NCBI GenBank assembly: GCA_046542255.1
Contig: JBKHBT010000050.1
Span: 1-22,741 of the forward strand
From: JBKHBT01 sp046542255
Lineage (GTDB): Bacteria > UBP14 > UBA6098 > JBKHBT01
DNA: 22,741 bases
Reading direction: 5' to 3'
Part shown: piece by piece, positions 8,901 through 16,652 of the stretch
Layout: every line of letters starts with the position of its first letter
Position numbering within the stretch: the first letter of the stretch is position 1
Position numbers and translations under genes: made by a program
The notes under the pieces: generated by a model
What the model was told of the DNA's origin: nothing
Databases searched by the model: none
The model's input: only the letters and a program-made list of their open reading frames with translations

Positions 8901-9269
8901 GCCGGTTGGAGTGAAATAAACATCTACTTCATTGGTTTTCTTCTCTTCGAATATTCTCACTTCCCATGTGAAAGGAGAATAGTAGTCGCTTTCGAGAAGT
9001 GCCTTGAAGGCATCTGTGCCGCCATGTTCCAGCTCGATATATGTCTTTGTAGTATTATCGCGACTGAAAATCGCAGCAGGTTTACCATCTTCCGGGCCCC
9101 AGCCATTTTCATCAGCAAGCCTCTGCGCCTTCTCAATTGCCTGATGACGGTTCATATCGAGTTCGATATTGATAAAATCACCGAGCTGGTCGAAATTAAA
9201 GATATTAAAAACAATGGTACCTGCAAAAATGATTGCGAAAGCTACCCAGAACCATGTTTTACGAAACAT
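5928..9269 (-). CDS. Giant CPBP-family (CAAX-like) membrane protease with duplicated extracytoplasmic domain
   Basis: A 1113-aa polytopic membrane protein, far larger than the 200-300 aa typical of CPBP proteases. The start ATG follows AGGAGG by five bases. After one N-terminal helix (6-22) comes an extracytoplasmic domain (about 28-230). Next is a multi-helix region (235-545) holding the CPBP motifs: EECLFR with Glu424, Glu425 and Arg429; FGAAH with His465; and HFAYD with His503. An acidic linker (about 555-585) leads to another helix (590-607), then a second soluble domain (about 610-815). The second domain resembles the first (TWQVRYTKF versus TWEVRIFEE; YKTYVHVPE versus YEYYVYVPE). A further set of helices runs to the C-terminus but without the catalytic motifs. 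It therefore looks like an internal duplication in which only the first half kept protease residues. It sits beside signal peptidase I. Substrates are unknown. Confidence 0.8.
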   Translation of the reverse strand: MFRKTWFWVAFAIIFAGTIVFNIFNFDQLGDFINIELDMNRHQAIEKAQRLADENGWGPEDGKPAAIFSRDNTTKTYIELEHGGTDAFKALLESDYYSPFTWEVRIFEEKKTNEVDVYFTPTGEFYGFNEKIPEDQPGAALPADSVLPIIKEAIKKWNIPIRHFDYLENSSEKKPSGRIDHTITYERDGWRVGEARIRLDFSISGDKLTGYEYYVYVPEGFYDRYSEMRTANQVISGVGTFAMAILYILIGCIGSILYFLRKKLLIWKMPILVGFFIAFFSVFLGSLNTIPLQWFSYDTAVSQGSFIFDIIAGSLLQFLMMWAVFCISFMAAETLTRIAFPKQLRFWKIWSKDIAATKEVGGFTITGLMLVSFFIAYQLILHMITKNFDAWWSPSSSMIDPNILATYLPWFTPIATALQAGFWEECLFRAVPLAGAVVLGRKFGKEKLFLIIAIFVQAIIFGAAHANYPQQPSYARVIELIIPSIAFALLYVNFGLLPAIVMHFAYDAVLMASPVYTSTAKGMFINKIIASLLILTPLWVFVIRRLSYGKWHKVQEEDLNKSWEPPESEEEEKAEIEEKPVPVQEYKKAFAYIIPALGIIAIILWGLFTKFELDVPDLDKSRTEVMALADDYLSDHNIDLGPEWKRFTSIDAKNNMNDKFIWQSSDEKTYRDIVQNYNMASTWQVRYTKFSGKVEDRKEHYYVKMDNDGDLISIGHSLPEHWEGAVLAQDSARFIAEKAIREKLGMNMNNLEFISAEPEKLPNRRDWVFEYKDRQYPLETGEGRINVRIQGDMISNYKTYVHVPEKWKRDYRDKNSKLDKIRMISFAIIGILLGFALVFAIIAWTKGKLDTRMMVITAIFVFVISLIGYFLRLPILSNRFIPSQPYNTQLLLNFITTTIGYLLLAFFVGLGTGFLQNYRNGPFAISRKAGFIQGFFAGVIIIGMLSFIRSLFPEMSPLWPDFKNANNILPILGGTMGDIKQFILLGIFLLFTVRFVDSITNSWNKLKALGAAVLVLTGIGASGVFGFESIIQWLVIGLSMGIILLIMYLMIFRFRTSTAIMAVAVFVIFNQLTALLRGGYPSSMANSSILIILIFALAFYWCNSLANSEKASS

Positions 9270-9308
9270 CTATACCTCCTAAATATCATATTTCAATTCG
9301 TGAATGTA

Positions 9309-9336
9309 AATTTAATGAGAGTTTCATAAATGGCAA
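9309..9336 (-). promoter_or_regulatory. Possible sigma-70-type promoter of the CPBP protease gene
   Basis: On the minus strand TTGCCA, 16 bases, TAAATT lies about 40 bases before the start codon of the large membrane protein gene. It is a moderate match to the -35/-10 consensus. The preceding operon ends in a terminator-like hairpin, so a separate promoter is expected here. Confidence 0.35.
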
Positions 9337-9349
9337 TGAAAATAAACAG

Positions 9350-9368
9350 ATACGAAAACTGATCGTAT
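9350..9368. promoter_or_regulatory. Perfect inverted repeat upstream of the CPBP protease promoter
   Basis: ATACGA, seven bases, TCGTAT. It lies just upstream of the proposed -35 element, where an activator or repressor could bind. The arms are only six bases and chance is possible. Confidence 0.28.
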
Positions 9369-9491
9369 GGAGCTGTAATGTGTTTTTTCATAGGATCATC
9401 AAAATAATTTTCCTTGGCATACTCCCATTTCTATATATTGCAGCTCCCGAAGAAAAAACAACCTCTGAACGATTCGGAAATTGATTAACCA

Positions 9492-9532
9492 ATAACAAAA
9501 GCGACTGAAAAGGGCTTTCAAAGAAATCGCTT
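9492..9532 (-). terminator. Probable intrinsic terminator of the lysine operon
   Basis: About 25 bases after the kamE stop codon the minus strand carries AAGCGA and, 22 bases later, TCGCTT followed by TTGTTATT. The loop can form an inner helix (GAAAG-CCC-TTTTC). The stem plus T-rich tail, at the end of an 11-gene operon, fits a rho-independent terminator, though a modest one. Confidence 0.5.
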
Positions 9533-9557
9533 ATCGAAGGCCGGGAGAATCTTCCAA

Positions 9558-10328
9558 TTACAGCTTCGCTGCTATCTCCTTCACAATAAAAGTAGCCACA
9601 TTATCGGCGAATTTTCCCGGGCCGAATCCTGCATCATAGCCCAGCTCTTTTGCAAGGCTGGCGGTTATACGAGGGCCGCCGCAGATCAGGAGTACCTTGC
9701 TGCGCAATCCGTCTGCCTCGAGCATTTCAACTAATTCGGTCAAATTTTCTATATGGATACTCTTTTGGGTAACTGTCTGGGATACCAGAAGCACATCGGC
9801 TTTTAGCTCCTTTGCTTTGGCAATAAATTCGGCATTTGTTACCTGGCTACCAAGATTATATGCATCGATCATTTCATAGCGTTCGAGGCCATAATGGCCA
9901 GCATAGCCTTTCATATTCATTATAGCATCGATGCCGACTGTATGGGCATCGGTGCCAGTACTTGCACCAATTACAACTATCTTTCGGCCGATATTTTTTC
10001 TGATAAACTCATCAGTCTCATGCATATCGAAAACCTCTTCGACAACATCGCTGACCTTTATCGAAGTATAATCGACACTGAAAGCAATACTGCCATATAC
10101 AATAAAAAATGTAAAATTGTTATCCAGAGCCTTATGAAATGTAACAAATGGCTCCTCGATACCCATTTTTTCTGCCAATTGCTTGGCTGCCTCCACAGAT
10201 TTATCATTTGCCGGAAGTGGCAATGTAAAAGAAACCTGCACCTTGCCATCATTGAATGTATCGCCATATGGCTTGACTTTGGTCATGTCGAGAGTTGTAT
10301 CGTAAAGCTTTTTATTATCGTTTTTCAT
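9558..10328 (-). CDS. kamE: Lysine 5,6-aminomutase, beta subunit (B12- and PLP-binding)
   Basis: Small subunit of adenosylcobalamin- and PLP-dependent lysine 5,6-aminomutase, which converts beta-lysine to 3,5-diaminohexanoate. The 256-aa protein has an N-terminal dimerisation region and a Rossmann-like cobalamin-binding domain from about residue 115. The cobalt-ligand motif is GTDAHTVGIDAIMN with His129. Lys140 lies 11 residues later, the same spacing as the His133-Lys144 pair of the Clostridium sticklandii enzyme, so Lys140 is the likely PLP Schiff-base lysine. The C-terminal SQTVTQ and CGGPR segments fit the base-off B12 fold. Its ATG overlaps the kamD stop codon (ATGA), indicating coupled translation of the two subunits. 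It is the last gene of the operon. Confidence 0.95.
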   Translation of the reverse strand: MKNDNKKLYDTTLDMTKVKPYGDTFNDGKVQVSFTLPLPANDKSVEAAKQLAEKMGIEEPFVTFHKALDNNFTFFIVYGSIAFSVDYTSIKVSDVVEEVFDMHETDEFIRKNIGRKIVVIGASTGTDAHTVGIDAIMNMKGYAGHYGLERYEMIDAYNLGSQVTNAEFIAKAKELKADVLLVSQTVTQKSIHIENLTELVEMLEADGLRSKVLLICGGPRITASLAKELGYDAGFGPGKFADNVATFIVKEIAAKL

Positions 10329-11887
10329 TGTCTCTGGCCTCCAGATAGTAAGCTAATAAATGGATTATAGTAATTATCGGATTTTTCGATAACGCCTTCG
10401 AGGCCTTTGCCACCGTTTTTCGGCCTTTTGATTCCGGCGAAGACACCCTTTTCAAGGATATTGAAAAGGCCCTCATCTTTGATTCTTGAAAGAAGTTCAT
10501 AGGCATCATTCAATACAGTATCGGCCCTTTTCTGTATCTTGCCATTCGGCTTGAAAGATATCTCATCCGAAATATTCTTCATAGTCTTGAAAATATACCT
10601 CGCATTCTCAATAGCCAGATACCTATCCGACATATACGGCGTATGTATAGCCTCTGTTAACATACCGAGAAGATGAATCCTCTGATTCGTCATTGCGGTT
10701 ACTATATTAAATAGCGCATCCTGCACATGTCCTTTGAAGATATTGCCGGTCATGAATTTTGTTGGCGGCATGTATTTTAGTGGCGCATTCGGGAATATTT
10801 CTCTTGCCATTTGCGCCTGAGCAAGCTCATATAGAAATCCATTTTCCATATCAGGGTCTATCTCGAAAGCATGGCCAAGTCCCATCTGCTCTTCGGGTAT
10901 GAAAGCCTTCATAGCAAATTGCTCATTGATAAACTGCGATGCAAGAACCGTATGGGCCTCTTCATATGCATCGGAAGTTGTCAGATAATTATCCTCGCCA
11001 GTATTTATCACAACGCCGGCATAACCATTAAGCATCCTGGAAAAATACTGGTCGATAAGTGTTCGCTTCATATTGATATCGCGGAAAAGTATGCCATATA
11101 ATGCATCATTTAGCATGACATCGAGTCTCTCGATTGCGCCCATTGCGGCGATTTCAGGCATACAAAGCCCGGAACAATAATTACAAAGGTGGACATATCG
11201 CTTTCGCTTTTCACCCTCTTCATCGAGTGCCTCTCGCATCAACCGGAAATTCTCTTGAGTAGCATATGTTCCGCCGAATCCTTCGGTTGTAGCGCCATAA
11301 GGCACATAATCGAGAAGGCTCTGTCCAGTGGTACGTATCACGGCGATGATATCTGCGCCCTGTTTGGCAGCCGCGCGCGCCTGAACGATATCCTCATAGA
11401 TATTGCCAGTAGCAACAATTACATAAATATACGCTCCCTCGACATCGCCAAATTCATCGATATATGATTTGCGTTTATTACGGTTCCTGTCAATAAGCTC
11501 GATAGATTCTTCGGCAATCTTCGATACCTTGCGCTTTATTTTCTCGATATCACCAATCGGCAGCGACATGATATCAAGTCCTTCATTTGCAATAGCTTCT
11601 GCTATTTCCTGCGGTGATTTGTCAAGATGCACCATGGCATTTCCAATATAAAAAGCCACGCCCATTGCAAGGCCGTTCTTTTCATTTATTTTGGAAACCA
11701 CGACATTCGGCAAAGGGATATCATTATCATCGACTCCATCTATTCCCATTAACCTGAGTACGGTTCTTTCGACGCTTACTGTGGTGTGCTTGTCGATATA
11801 TTTTTGTACATCTTCTGCTATTTTCAATGCCGCTTTTCTTGCCTTTTCCACAAGATTCTGGTCAAGATTCAGCTTACTTTCTATCAC
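10325..11887 (-). CDS. kamD: Lysine 5,6-aminomutase, alpha subunit
   Basis: Large subunit of lysine 5,6-aminomutase. It supplies the TIM-barrel substrate and PLP site that works with the cobalamin of KamE. I place the start at the GTG at 11887, giving 520 aa beginning (M)IESKLNLDQNLVEKAR. It follows AGAGGAG at seven bases and matches the usual KamD N-terminus. An ATG seven codons upstream has no ribosome binding site. The sequence is family-typical throughout, for example TGNIYEDIVQARAAAKQGAD, RTTGQSLLDYVPYGATTEGF and MPPTKFMTGNIFKGH. The gene overlaps the end of kamC by 14 bases and the start of kamE by four. The full-length, undisturbed frame suggests a functional enzyme. Confidence 0.95.
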   Translation of the reverse strand: MIESKLNLDQNLVEKARKAALKIAEDVQKYIDKHTTVSVERTVLRLMGIDGVDDNDIPLPNVVVSKINEKNGLAMGVAFYIGNAMVHLDKSPQEIAEAIANEGLDIMSLPIGDIEKIKRKVSKIAEESIELIDRNRNKRKSYIDEFGDVEGAYIYVIVATGNIYEDIVQARAAAKQGADIIAVIRTTGQSLLDYVPYGATTEGFGGTYATQENFRLMREALDEEGEKRKRYVHLCNYCSGLCMPEIAAMGAIERLDVMLNDALYGILFRDINMKRTLIDQYFSRMLNGYAGVVINTGEDNYLTTSDAYEEAHTVLASQFINEQFAMKAFIPEEQMGLGHAFEIDPDMENGFLYELAQAQMAREIFPNAPLKYMPPTKFMTGNIFKGHVQDALFNIVTAMTNQRIHLLGMLTEAIHTPYMSDRYLAIENARYIFKTMKNISDEISFKPNGKIQKRADTVLNDAYELLSRIKDEGLFNILEKGVFAGIKRPKNGGKGLEGVIEKSDNYYNPFISLLSGGQRQ

Positions 11888-13325
11888 GGCTTCGCTCCTC
11901 TCTGACATTTTTTATAAGATCAATAAATTCTCTCTGAATTCCCATCAGCTCAGCAACACGGACAGCGTCCTTTGGTGTCTGGCTATTCCATTTGACCTTC
12001 TCTATCCTAAAATCCATAAGTTCCTGCAAGGAAGATGGCCGGATATTGTCCTGTTCTAGAAGCTCATCAAATTTGGCATTTTTCAGGCCGATTACCTGGA
12101 GATGCTTCATGCCTTTCTCAACAACATCGCTATAATGAGTTGATATAAAGCAGTTTGAACTGCTCTCCTCGCAATATCTTGCAAATGCCCGTACAATGAT
12201 CTCGCCCTCCTCGGGATTTGTGCCTTTTGCGAATTCATCCAGCACGCATAGCCCTGATTGGTCTTTCATCATCTCCAGCGCTTTCGAGATTTCTTTTATC
12301 TCTGCGCCGAATGTGCTCAGGCCCTCATTAACCGATTGATAGTCCTCGGAAAGGTAGAAGATAAAATCGATAAAAGGTGTCTCAAACTTTTCTGCAAATA
12401 CGAAAAAGCCGCAATGAGCCAGCAAAACATTTAGCGTAACCGTTGCCAGGGCCACGCTCTTGCCGCCCATATTGGCACCTGTAAGAATATTGGCACCCTT
12501 TTGAAGGCCGAGTGATATTGGCACAAATGATTTCCCGGATTTACTTAAAATATAATCGACATATGGATTTACGGCAGAATCGATACTTATATGATTGCTA
12601 TCGGCCCATATAGGTTTTGAGCCGCCGAATTTCTTATGAAGCATTGCCTTTGCAATCAAAAAATCGAGTTTGCCTATGAAGACGATATTTTTTTTGAAAT
12701 TCTCGATATCTTTTCGAAGCTCTATTGTCAGGATTTTTTTTACTTCCAGTTCTTCCTTTTTCTCATCGTGGATTATTGCATTACGCCTTTTAGCAAATTC
12801 TTCGGAATGTGAATCTGATTCGATTTTGGCCTTGCTTTTTCTAATTTTGGCCAATTTCTCTGAGTAAAGTTCACTTATATGAAAAGATGGAGTGATAATG
12901 CCATGTGGATTAAGAAGCTCGATGCTTCTATCCAAAGATATTGGAGCGATACTATCAAAATCAAAATCGATGGTATCATATAAATTGCATAGTTCGGAAA
13001 CATTCAAGGCAAAATTTTTAATTTCATAAAGCTCAACTTCGTCCAAAACATCTGATTCATTTTCTAATTTTTTAACTATTCCGCGTATTTCTTTGAATCT
13101 GTGCAATATTGAAGCCAGGCCATTGACGGCATATGGATTAGCTTCATGGAATGCCATGAAATCATCGAGATATCGAATTTCTCTTTTTAGGATTCCTATT
13201 TTATCCCTGGCAAATGGCTGAAGATTGTTTTTAATATCTCTGCCATAGACAGTCTGGGTTTCAAGATTTTCCATAATGAATTCGAAGCCGATATTTCTGA
13301 GCTGAACTCTGCTAAATCCCTTCAA
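11874..13325 (-). CDS. kamC: MutS-like ATPase KamC, reactivase of lysine 5,6-aminomutase
   Basis: ATPase related to the C-terminal domain of MutS. In lysine-fermentation clusters it is annotated as the ATPase subunit of the lysine 5,6-aminomutase reactivating factor, thought to help exchange damaged cobalamin. The 483-aa protein has a helical N-terminal half and an ABC-type domain. Its motifs are Walker A GANMGGKS (283-290), a signature-like STFGAEIKEI (337-346), Walker B LCVLDEFAKGT (359-369) and the H-loop STHYSD (395-400). It lacks mismatch-recognition and connector domains, so it is not a repair MutS. The start is TTG at 13325, six bases after GAGAGGAG. The family-like N-terminal LRNIGFEF supports this over the ATG 17 codons later. 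It overlaps kamB and kamD by 14 bases each. Confidence 0.88.
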   Translation of the reverse strand: MKGFSRVQLRNIGFEFIMENLETQTVYGRDIKNNLQPFARDKIGILKREIRYLDDFMAFHEANPYAVNGLASILHRFKEIRGIVKKLENESDVLDEVELYEIKNFALNVSELCNLYDTIDFDFDSIAPISLDRSIELLNPHGIITPSFHISELYSEKLAKIRKSKAKIESDSHSEEFAKRRNAIIHDEKKEELEVKKILTIELRKDIENFKKNIVFIGKLDFLIAKAMLHKKFGGSKPIWADSNHISIDSAVNPYVDYILSKSGKSFVPISLGLQKGANILTGANMGGKSVALATVTLNVLLAHCGFFVFAEKFETPFIDFIFYLSEDYQSVNEGLSTFGAEIKEISKALEMMKDQSGLCVLDEFAKGTNPEEGEIIVRAFARYCEESSSNCFISTHYSDVVEKGMKHLQVIGLKNAKFDELLEQDNIRPSSLQELMDFRIEKVKWNSQTPKDAVRVAELMGIQREFIDLIKNVREERSRDRK

Positions 13326-14346
13326 AGTAAACTCCTCTCAAAATATCAAAAACAGGTATCCCATATGCAATTTCTACCATTAGCGCATCGATTTCATCGC
13401 TACTAAAGCCAGATTCGGCTGGATTTATAAATATGCTATTGACAGATATCTTATTTCTTACATTTATTCTAATTCCCAAATCTTCTAACTGCATTCTTTC
13501 TATGTCTTTTATGAATATCCTTGTGGCATCATCGATTATTATACGGGCTTTGGATAGCTGTTTTTGATAGTTTTCAGAAAGATGCAAAAGCCTCTTTACG
13601 AAATTGCTCTGCAATGCCCCCGAAATACCAATTGCCTTAATTGGCGATCGATTTTCATTCAGTATCTGTGAAATTTCTAAATCAAGATCATTAAGATAAA
13701 TTGGACGATTATCGGATTTTATAATATAATTCCCGCCATCGATATTGCGATAGAAATCATCGCAAAGCTGGGTATTGAAGATATCCATTTCACGTCTTAT
13801 CATTTCAAGCATATCGGGTCTGAGTGCAAATGTCAATGCAAAAGAGTCGGATAGACGGTGCGTGGCCGGGCTTTTGCGATTTACGGAACCATCGAAGATG
13901 ATTTTCTGTGCGCCGAATTCTACAAGCAAATTCTTAATCCTAATAGATTCATCGATTGTCGATGCGCCTGTTAGTAGTGCATAACCCGAACTAAGTGCAC
14001 GGAGAATCACTATCTCGCCAAGTGGTGTATTGATGCCTGTTGTTATGAGTATCTCTTTTGTGATATCCGAAAAGCCAAGTGAGTTCCGGCTGGTAGCAAT
14101 CAATGTGCCCTTATTTACAAAAACCAAACCGGACTTAGCAAAACCGGGCTCGAAAGATTGTGATCGAGCCCGGTCATTACCAAATGATGAAATACCAACT
14201 GTGTATTTTTGACTTAGATATTTCAGGAATGCCTTAAATGCCGTAGTTTTCCCGGAGCCTCTTCCATTTCCTATAATAGATATAGTATTGGAATCCTTTA
14301 TTACATCTCCGAAAATGACATCTATATCATCCCTAATCTTTGTCAT
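13312..14346 (-). CDS. kamB: KamB, P-loop partner of the lysine 5,6-aminomutase reactivase
   Basis: A 344-aa P-loop protein that accompanies KamC in lysine-fermentation gene clusters and is annotated as the second subunit of the aminomutase reactivase. The Walker A motif GNGRGSGKTT (26-35) lies close to the N-terminus, followed by an AAFK-like helix. The remainder (for example GFAKSGLVFVNKGTLIATS and KIIFDGSVNRKSPA) has no other motif I can name. It overlaps kamA by four bases (ATGA) and kamC by 14, so translation is tightly coupled. Identification rests on the P-loop, length and position between kamA and the MutS-like gene. The biochemical role is from knowledge of the family, not from the sequence. 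Confidence 0.8.
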   Translation of the reverse strand: MTKIRDDIDVIFGDVIKDSNTISIIGNGRGSGKTTAFKAFLKYLSQKYTVGISSFGNDRARSQSFEPGFAKSGLVFVNKGTLIATSRNSLGFSDITKEILITTGINTPLGEIVILRALSSGYALLTGASTIDESIRIKNLLVEFGAQKIIFDGSVNRKSPATHRLSDSFALTFALRPDMLEMIRREMDIFNTQLCDDFYRNIDGGNYIIKSDNRPIYLNDLDLEISQILNENRSPIKAIGISGALQSNFVKRLLHLSENYQKQLSKARIIIDDATRIFIKDIERMQLEDLGIRINVRNKISVNSIFINPAESGFSSDEIDALMVEIAYGIPVFDILRGVYFEGI

Positions 14347-15584
14347 TTCTTATGGTTTCTTTTTTGTCTTTCTGTATCATGCGGTATAATAGAACGCTTC
14401 TTGACAGAAAGGCCGGCAACTCCTTCCATTTTTTCATCAGAGTCGCAGTTTCCGGTGCAAGCGCCAGTGCCATGGCCGGGTTCCTGGTATACAGAAATTA
14501 CTCCTTCATAATTCCGAAGAACGACTTTATTGTAACCACTGGAAATAAGATAATTCGGCATAACAGGGATTTTACCGCCACCGCCGGGTGCATCGACTAC
14601 GAAAGTAGGAACACAGAATCCAGATGTATGGCCTCTTAAACCTTCGATAATATCGATTCCTGCCGCAACAGGAGTCCTGAAATGCCACAATCCGACAGAT
14701 AAGTCGCACTGATAGATATAATATGGGCGAACCCTTATCTTTGCAAGGCCCTGAACAAGCTTCTTTTGCACATGAACACAGTCATTGATGCCTCTTAATA
14801 ATACCGATTGATTTCCAAGGGGGAATCCACCATCAGCTAGCATCTCACATGCACGGCTCGACTCATCGGTGATTTCCCAGGGATGATTGAAATGCGTATT
14901 AATCCAGATTGGCTGGTATTTTTTAAGCATCTTCACAAGGGATGGTGTAATGCGTTGCGGCATGACAACCGGTGTTCTCGAGCCGATCCTTATTATCTCG
15001 ACATGCTCGATTTCCCTGATGCTCTTTATAATTTCTTCGAGTTTACTATCTGAGAAAACAAGCGGGTCGCCGCCCGATATCAGGACATCGCGAATTTGCT
15101 CGTTTTGCTTGATATACTCGATAGCCTTCTTGATTTTATGCGATGGCATCGGTTTATCGGTATGCCCTGCGAATCTTCTCCTTGTGCAGTGACGGCAATA
15201 CATCGAACATTGATCAGTGATAAGAAGCAAAACCCTATCGGGATAGCGATGCGTTAGCCCTGGAACAGGTGAGTCTCCGTCTTCATATAATGGGTCGACA
15301 AGGTCTTCTGGACTGTGCACAAGTTCATTTGTGGTTGGAATAGCCTGTTTTCTAATCGGGCAATCAGGATTCTCGGGATCGATAAGGGAAAGGTAATATG
15401 GAGTTATTGCCATTCTAAGGGATTGGAGGCATTTTCTTACGCCATTTTCTTCGCTCTCTGTTAAATGGATATACTTCCCAAGAATCTCAACTTCGGTAAT
15501 CCTGTTCGATAATTGCCATTTCCAGTCATTCCAATCTTTATCGTCGATATCCGGGAATATCTCGTGTCTCCTATAAACTGACAT
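14343..15584 (-). CDS. kamA: Lysine 2,3-aminomutase (radical SAM, PLP)
   Basis: Catalyses L-lysine to L-beta-lysine, the first step of the pathway. The 413-aa protein has the radical-SAM cluster motif CSMYCRHC (Cys126, Cys130, Cys133). It also has the PLP lysine Lys338 in GGGGKIPVMPNY, and the two substrate-binding aspartates of the family, Asp294 (YQCD) and Asp331 (VVDAP). All are offset by exactly one from the Clostridium subterminale enzyme. The presence of both aspartates favours lysine 2,3-aminomutase over the EpmB or glutamate 2,3-aminomutase relatives. Cys269 (INDC) is kept, but the C-terminal zinc-ligand cluster, CxCxxC in the clostridial enzyme, is here ACTGNC, with only Cys376 and Cys380. 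The start has AGGAAG at a suitable distance. The gene begins 10 bases after the kdd stop. Confidence 0.96.
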   Translation of the reverse strand: MSVYRRHEIFPDIDDKDWNDWKWQLSNRITEVEILGKYIHLTESEENGVRKCLQSLRMAITPYYLSLIDPENPDCPIRKQAIPTTNELVHSPEDLVDPLYEDGDSPVPGLTHRYPDRVLLLITDQCSMYCRHCTRRRFAGHTDKPMPSHKIKKAIEYIKQNEQIRDVLISGGDPLVFSDSKLEEIIKSIREIEHVEIIRIGSRTPVVMPQRITPSLVKMLKKYQPIWINTHFNHPWEITDESSRACEMLADGGFPLGNQSVLLRGINDCVHVQKKLVQGLAKIRVRPYYIYQCDLSVGLWHFRTPVAAGIDIIEGLRGHTSGFCVPTFVVDAPGGGGKIPVMPNYLISSGYNKVVLRNYEGVISVYQEPGHGTGACTGNCDSDEKMEGVAGLSVKKRSIIPHDTERQKRNHKK

Positions 15585-15594
15585 AGTTCACTTC

Positions 15595-16638
15595 CTAGCT
15601 ATTGTACAATTTTGTAAAAAGTTCCATCAAGGCTTTTGATTCACGAAGGATTGACAGTGTAATCTCTGCATGGCCTTTCGTATATCCATTTCCGATAATC
15701 ATAGAAACATCGCTACCGATGCCTTCTGCGCCAAGAGCAGCCTTTGTGAATGAAGTTGCCATCGAGAAGAAATAGACAAGGCCGGTTTCTTTTGTGCAGA
15801 GAATACTTGTCATTTCAGTGTCTGGTATATTTACATTATTGATAGTGACATCTGCCATTTCGCCACCGATGATCTCTTCCATCTGTTTTAGGACATCGAC
15901 TGGCTGCGTAGCATCACCGGAGAAGACATAGTCGCAGAATCCGAGAGCTTTGAGCCTATCGGTGCTTCTTTTGCTATGGCACATGCCGATTACTTTACCA
16001 GTTACGCCGGCTCTTTTCTTGGCTTCATAGGCACATAGCACGCCGGATTTTCCGCCAGCGCCGATAATTAAAACAGTATCGCCGGGTTTTACTAATTTGG
16101 CTGTCTGTGCAGGCGCACCAGCAACATCCAGAGCGGATAGAACAACGCTTTCAGGCATGTCCGAAGGTATCTTGGCATAGATGCCGCTTTCGAATAAAAT
16201 AGCCTTGCCATCGATATCGACCTGATCGATATCATCGCGAATCTCTTTGATTTTATCGATTCTAAGAGGTGTCAAAGATAATGATACAAGAGTAGCAATT
16301 TTATCGCCGACTTTAAGGTCGATTTTGCCTTCGAGAGCAGAGCCGATTTTCTCGACAGTGCCAAGGAGCATACCGCCGGAACCGGTAACAGGATTTCTGT
16401 GTTTGCCCTGTGTTTCTACAATACCCATCATGATTTCCTTAATCTTATCATGGTCTCCGCCGGACTGGTCCTTTATCTGTGTGAAGCTGGCAGAATCGAT
16501 ATTCAGAGTCTGTACATCGATAAGGATTTCATTGTCATAAAGTTTGTTCATATTATTGTCGAGTTTCTTTGCTGGCTGTGGCAAAACACCTTTCGGCTCG
16601 ATTACCCTGTGAAGTCCATATTTGTTTCCTTGTTCCAT
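15595..16638 (-). CDS. kdd: L-erythro-3,5-diaminohexanoate dehydrogenase
   Basis: NAD(P)-dependent oxidative deamination of 3,5-diaminohexanoate to 3-keto-5-aminohexanoate, releasing ammonia. The 347-aa protein has a GroES-like N-terminal half (GTVEKIG, LKVGDKIATLVSLSLTP) and a Rossmann fold with VLIIGAGGKSGVLCAYEA (nucleotide loop GAGGKSG at 193-199). It resembles zinc-type alcohol dehydrogenases in outline but lacks their canonical catalytic zinc ligands, as expected for Kdd. The N-terminal YGLHRVIEPKGVLPQPA is characteristic of the family. The ribosome binding site is strong (TAAGGAG). It lies 14 bases after the CoA-transferase beta gene and 10 before kamA. Confidence 0.93.
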   Translation of the reverse strand: MEQGNKYGLHRVIEPKGVLPQPAKKLDNNMNKLYDNEILIDVQTLNIDSASFTQIKDQSGGDHDKIKEIMMGIVETQGKHRNPVTGSGGMLLGTVEKIGSALEGKIDLKVGDKIATLVSLSLTPLRIDKIKEIRDDIDQVDIDGKAILFESGIYAKIPSDMPESVVLSALDVAGAPAQTAKLVKPGDTVLIIGAGGKSGVLCAYEAKKRAGVTGKVIGMCHSKRSTDRLKALGFCDYVFSGDATQPVDVLKQMEEIIGGEMADVTINNVNIPDTEMTSILCTKETGLVYFFSMATSFTKAALGAEGIGSDVSMIIGNGYTKGHAEITLSILRESKALMELFTKLYNS

Positions 16639-16652
16639 TTTTACTCCTTATA

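Noticed and set aside
8781..9329. 182-aa plus-strand ORF overlapping the start of the CPBP protease gene
   Set aside because: Almost wholly antisense to a gene with a perfect ribosome binding site; no signal for initiation on the plus strand.
11874..13325. DNA mismatch repair MutS/MutS2
   Set aside because: Has the ATPase core but lacks mismatch-recognition, clamp and Smr domains, and lies between kamB and kamD, so KamC is the better call.
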